A stretch of DNA of 45,440 bases from NCBI GenBank assembly GCA_947627755.1, contig CANQXD010000007.1, forward strand, positions 1-45,440, given 5' to 3'. This document shows positions 42,648-45,440 of this stretch, in pieces. The notes under the pieces were generated by a model. The model was not told the DNA's origin. It did no database searches and saw only the letters and a list, made by a program, of their open reading frames with translations. Numbering within the stretch: position 1 is the stretch's first letter; the number at the start of each line of letters is the position of its first letter. Source of the stretch: an uncultured Clostridia bacterium (lineage in GTDB: Bacteria; Bacillota; Clostridia; TANB77; CAG-508). The translations under genes were made by a program, and so were the position numbers.

Positions 42648-42772
42648 TTTTTTCACCTTCCTTAATTACTTAATTATTTGTAAGGGATATTTCTTTTTTA
42701 GGTCTTTCTCTAAGAACAAAAAATGTCCTTTTCCCCCTATTATAATTTTTGACCTTTATTATTTGAATTTTT

Positions 42773-42976
42773 TTAATTACCATAAGGTAACATTCTTTTG
42801 ATTCCTGCTTCGCAAGTTTTGTCTGCATAAGCATCTTGTATTTTTCCTCTAGATTTTGCTCTTGAAGTTTTATTAGCTAAAAGATGTCTTCTATTTGATT
42901 TTGTTCTTTTAACTTTACCTGTTGCTGTATAAGAATATCTTTTCTTTGCAGCTTTATTTGTTTTTAGCTTTGGCAT
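42773..42976 (-). CDS. rpmI: Ribosomal protein bL35
   Basis: 67 residues from the ATG at 42976 (AAAGGAGG upstream): MPKLKTNKAAKKRYSYTATG and the basic NRRHLLANKTSRAKSR are standard bL35. It lies between infC and rplT with intergenic spaces of about 125-150 bases, which contain partly self-complementary sequence but no gene. Confidence 0.97.
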   Translation of the reverse strand: MPKLKTNKAAKKRYSYTATGKVKRTKSNRRHLLANKTSRAKSRGKIQDAYADKTCEAGIKRMLPYGN

Positions 42977-43123
42977 AATATTTCCTCCTTTTTTATATGT
43001 TAGGGGACACACTTACCATTTGCTTACTTTCACTTAAGTTAAGGTATGCCCTAACCTTATGAATTAGTATTCAAATAGTTAAAGTATTCTCCTAAAATTT
43101 TTATTATTATTAGCTTTTGAAAG

Positions 43124-43639
43124 TTATTTTTCTACTTTTTTGGCTAATATTATAAACATATTTTTACCTTCTAATATTGGCTTTTTCTCTGGAGTTGCAA
43201 CATCTGCTAATTCTTCAATAAATTTGTTCAATGCGGTTTCTCCAAGTTTGACATAGTTTAATTCTCTTCCACGGAAACGTACAGTTATTTTTACTTTGTT
43301 TCCGTCTTCGATGAATTTTTTTGCATTTTTGCATTTGAATGCAAAATCGTGTTCTTCAATATTAGGCGTAATTCTAATTTCTTTTAGTTCAAAGGTTTTT
43401 TGCTTCTTTTTTGCTTCTTTTTCTCTTTTGGCTTGTTCAAATTTATATTTGCCATAATTCATTAATTTGCAAACTGGAACTTCTGCATTTGGTGCTACTA
43501 ATACTAAGTCTAATTTTTTGTCGTAAGCCATATCTAATGCTTCATGAATAGAAATTGGTCCTACTTTTTTTCCTTCATCGTCAATAATTTGAACTTCCTT
43601 TGCTCTAATTTGTTCGTTAATTGGTAAATCTTGTTTGAT
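43124..43639 (-). CDS. infC: Translation initiation factor IF-3
   Basis: 171 residues: N-domain (LPINEQIRAKEVQIIDDEGKKVG), a Lys-rich linker, and the C-domain (KEIRITPNIEEHDFAFKCKNAKKF...VTVRFRGRE-like). No ATG fits. The best start is ATC at 43639, 8 bases behind GGAGG; an in-frame TTG at 43654 overlaps the ribosome binding site. Rare start codons on infC are well known and allow IF-3 to repress its own translation. First gene of infC-rpmI-rplT behind an L20-type leader. Confidence 0.93.
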   Translation of the reverse strand: MKQDLPINEQIRAKEVQIIDDEGKKVGPISIHEALDMAYDKKLDLVLVAPNAEVPVCKLMNYGKYKFEQAKREKEAKKKQKTFELKEIRITPNIEEHDFAFKCKNAKKFIEDGNKVKITVRFRGRELNYVKLGETALNKFIEELADVATPEKKPILEGKNMFIILAKKVEK

Positions 43640-43669
43640 ATAAAACACCTCCAATATTTTTCATAAAAA

Positions 43670-43800
43670 AAAGATTAACTTTGATAAGTTAATCCACTAG
43701 CCTCACATAAATATACCTTAAGTTTGCCTTAAGAATACCATATTTATTAACCTTTTTCCAATAAGATAAGGTGAGAAGTGGATAACTCCTTCTTTTTTAA
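43670..43800 (-). promoter_or_regulatory. L20-type leader with terminator upstream of infC
   Basis: On the minus strand the leader holds GTTATCCAC (near 43780), which can pair with GTGGATTAAC (near 43690), and a terminator GATTAACTTATCAAAGTTAATC followed by eight T (43663-43692). The competing pairings are the layout of the Firmicute L20 leader, where L20 binding favours termination. Confidence 0.75.
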
Positions 43801-43807
43801 CATTATT

Positions 43808-43836
43808 ATAATAATACATTCTTTCTAATTTGTCAA
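43808..43836 (-). promoter_or_regulatory. Promoter of infC-rpmI-rplT
   Basis: On the minus strand TTGACA (43831-43836), 17 bases, then TATTAT (43808-43813). Transcription would start about 8-10 bases before the L20-type leader. Confidence 0.7.
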
Positions 43837-43868
43837 CAATTTTTCTGAAATTTTTGTAAAATGATTAT

Positions 43869-43904
43869 GCACTTTTATTATGTTTTTAAACACAATAAAA
43901 GTGC
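43869..43904 (-). terminator. Hairpin behind the prepilin-like gene
   Basis: GCACTTTTATTATG pairs with CACAATAAAAGTGC with one mismatch around TTTTTAAA. It lies about 50 bases after the stop at 43954. The following sequence is only moderately T-rich, so termination is likely but not certain. Confidence 0.5.
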
Positions 43905-43953
43905 CATATTAGTAAAAATCTCTATTCTTTTAACTCTTCCTACTTTTTCTTTT

Positions 43954-45249
43954 TTAGGATTTAGAGTCACCTAGGTAAAGTGTAGACCTAAAAGTGACAC
44001 TCGAGTCGTTGATGGTCACAACGTCGCCATAACGACTGCTCGTGTAGTAGCTGTTGTCGTCGTAGCCACCTCCTCTATTGACACAAGGACTGACGTTAGA
44101 ATTACGAATTATTGTAGATGTCTCTGTAGTCCATTCCCAACAATTACTTGCCATATCATAGATATTACATACTTTATCTGTTGTACCATCGTCCCTTTCT
44201 CCAGTATTATCAGGTAATAATTTTTTAGATACATAATTTTTGGCTGTCTGTCTTGAATAATCTGCATCTCCTGAATATTCCTGTATAAACACGATTGCGG
44301 TATCCCATGCATAACTATTAACTAAATCACTGGTAAAATTGTCATTTTCAGCATACATTGCTTGAGCCGCTTTTGCTGCATTTGATTGAGTTATCCAATT
44401 CCATAAGTCTCCTTGAGTACGTGTTGATGGTTCTAAACTTCCTCCTAACGCCTGTTTTGATACCTGACTTAATGGTTTAATTCCATCTTTATAACTTGCT
44501 TCATATCTTGCTAGATAATAGCCATGATTAATAGTTGCACTACTTTTAAACGCTTCTATATCTTTTGCTATTGCATTTTTTTTATCACTTTTTGTATGCT
44601 CTTCTTGTGTTTCCTCAGTATAATTATTTGCTATAGTAGTTCCGTTTGTAATTGGATCTGATGGAGTTCCATTATCACCAAATGTATATCTTCCCAATGT
44701 GATGGTGGTTTTAGGTTCTCCTTTTTTATTATTTATATCCCCTACTGGTATCCATACAAATTGATTGCCTTCATTATCTTCTACTACAATTCCATCTTGC
44801 ACGGATGGATTATTACCATCTCCTGTATATTTATATTCTACATCGTCTTCTTCATTTGGTACTATATGGAATCCGGCTGGAATAACGACTGGATTATCAT
44901 ATTCATCTTTTACTGTTATATTTTTATCATATATCTGTTTTGGTTGTTTTAAAGCCTCTTCTATCGTAGTAGGAATTTTGGTTAATGTTTCTTGATTTTC
45001 TGGTAGATTTCCTTCCCCATAAGTTTCAATTTCGTCATACAAATCATTAAAACCTTCTTGTTCATTTATGGCTGCTTGCTGATAGTCCTCTGCTGCTTTC
45101 CTTGCTCTTGCAAATAATCCATTTTCTCCTAGCACTAAATTTATACTTATTCCTGCTAAAATGATTAACACTATAATAGTTATTACTAACGCTACTAAGG
45201 TAATACCTTTATTTTCTGTTTTTTTGTATTTTTTGTTTTTTTCTTTCAT
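43954..45249 (-). CDS. Prepilin-like protein with FGE/C-type-lectin domain, candidate DGR target
   Basis: 431 residues. The N-terminus (NKGITLVALVITIIVLIILAG) is a class III prepilin-type signal with a hydrophobic helix; the usual Glu at +5 is missing. After a helical stalk, about residues 95-431 carry FVWIPVGD, YLARYEASY, IYDMASNCWEWT and VNRGGGYDD, the pattern of formylglycine-generating-enzyme (C-type lectin) folds used by many DGR variable proteins. The final ~45 codons are strikingly GC-rich with C-ending codons. AAAGGAGG precedes the ATG. A surface-exposed, possibly diversified binding protein is inferred. No reverse transcriptase or template repeat is in the window. Confidence 0.8.
   Translation of the reverse strand: MKEKNKKYKKTENKGITLVALVITIIVLIILAGISINLVLGENGLFARARKAAEDYQQAAINEQEGFNDLYDEIETYGEGNLPENQETLTKIPTTIEEALKQPKQIYDKNITVKDEYDNPVVIPAGFHIVPNEEDDVEYKYTGDGNNPSVQDGIVVEDNEGNQFVWIPVGDINNKKGEPKTTITLGRYTFGDNGTPSDPITNGTTIANNYTEETQEEHTKSDKKNAIAKDIEAFKSSATINHGYYLARYEASYKDGIKPLSQVSKQALGGSLEPSTRTQGDLWNWITQSNAAKAAQAMYAENDNFTSDLVNSYAWDTAIVFIQEYSGDADYSRQTAKNYVSKKLLPDNTGERDDGTTDKVCNIYDMASNCWEWTTETSTIIRNSNVSPCVNRGGGYDDNSYYTSSRYGDVVTINDSSVTFRSTLYLGDSKS
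43960..44100 (-). other. Candidate DGR variable region
   Basis: The 3' end of the prepilin/FGE gene runs GGC TAC GAC GAC AAC AGC, then TAC TAC ACG AGC, and later GGC GAC, ACC ATC AAC GAC. Tyr, Asp and Asn elsewhere in the gene use mainly TAT, GAT and AAT. A block of NNC codons is what adenine-directed mutagenesis of AAC codons produces. The terminal TFRSTLYL resembles the conserved end of such regions. Confidence 0.55.
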
Positions 45250-45333
45250 TTTTTTGTCCTCCTTTGTTTCTTTATTAGCTTTCTTTTTTCTAAAGTATTT
45301 TATGTATATAAGCTATTACATATTTGTGTTTTT

Positions 45334-45362
45334 ATTTTATTATTTCTTTACTTCTTTGTCAA
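45334..45362 (-). promoter_or_regulatory. Promoter of the prepilin-like gene
   Basis: On the minus strand TTGACA (45357-45362), a 17-base spacer and TAAAAT (45334-45339) lie about 85 bases before the start codon. Nothing further is recognised to the window end. Confidence 0.65.
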
Positions 45363-45440
45363 GATTTTACCAAGAAGATCTTTTTAATTATAAATGGCAA
45401 TAATAAATTTCCGGTTTATTATGCACATAATTCACTTAAG

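Noticed and set aside
21472-45403. Numerous short open frames opposite real genes, for example at 25528-26286, 29064-29822 and 15386-15727
   Set aside because: They are antisense shadows of AT-rich genes with Ser/Phe/Leu-rich composition and no ribosome binding sites.
43954-45440. A complete DGR in the window
   Set aside because: No reverse transcriptase, accessory gene or template repeat is present; only a candidate target remains.

Overview
The window looks like chromosome from an AT-rich, endospore-forming Firmicute, most likely an uncultured gut-type Clostridia. The reasons are the very low GC, strong AGGAGG-type ribosome binding sites, and core genes typical of that group (mutS2, radA-disA, ftsK/spoIIIE, efp, infC-rpmI-rplT with an L20-type leader). 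Spore genes (spoVAC-spoVAD-spoVAE, a sleB-type cortex hydrolase) show that it sporulates or descends from sporulators. No species is named because no rRNA is present.

Layout. 1-9.8 kb: mutS2 (+), then on the minus strand comEB-type dCMP deaminase, a cyclophilin, disA, a frame-broken radA, a REP-associated Y1 transposase (RAYT) and a GH15 glucoamylase-like gene. 9.8-10.3 kb: a consensus promoter, a boxA-like leader and a terminator with no gene inside. 10.3-18 kb (minus): beta-CASP metallo-beta-lactamase, a coiled-coil protein, ftsK/spoIIIE, a small coiled-coil protein and rsmD. 18.07-18.43 kb: tmRNA. 18.4-21.5 kb: a small accessory island behind tmRNA (Cys-rich ORF, DinJ/YafQ-type toxin-antitoxin, unknown gene, SOS-type dinD). 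21.5-25.3 kb (minus): zinc-ribbon protein, efp, M24 peptidase, prepilin peptidase, yqeG. 25.4-31.9 kb: five paralogous genes plus one wreck encoding 61-residue LRV/HEAT-like repeats. 31.9-38.5 kb: sleB, pyrG with a leader terminator, deoD (+), greA, an unknown gene and a membrane-anchored GH18 protein. 38.7-41.1 kb (+): dodecin-spoVAC-spoVAD-spoVAE. 41.2-45.4 kb (minus): a small ORF, a HAD nucleotidase, rplT-rpmI-infC, and a prepilin-like protein with an FGE/C-type-lectin end that has the look of a diversity-generating-retroelement (DGR) target.

Most notable observations. (1) radA is broken by four +1 shifts and the YafQ-type toxin by one. All five have the same form: one extra base makes CGG directly in front of a conserved glycine codon, while the rest of each gene is intact. 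(2) The prepilin/FGE protein has a C-terminal stretch of NNC codons, unlike its AT-rich surroundings, as expected for adenine mutagenesis of AAC codons. (3) A RAYT gene sits among at least seven related REP/REPIN palindromes, one inserted in frame inside the GH15 gene and two inside the spoVA operon. (4) The LRV-like gene family is locally amplified, and three intact or broken copies share a promoter embedded in a perfect inverted repeat.

How the parts fit. The efp/peptidase/yqeG, rsmD and infC clusters are housekeeping. disA with radA suggests DNA-integrity sensing coupled to c-di-AMP. The prepilin peptidase may process the prepilin-like variable protein. spoVA and sleB act in dipicolinate movement and cortex lysis during sporulation and germination.
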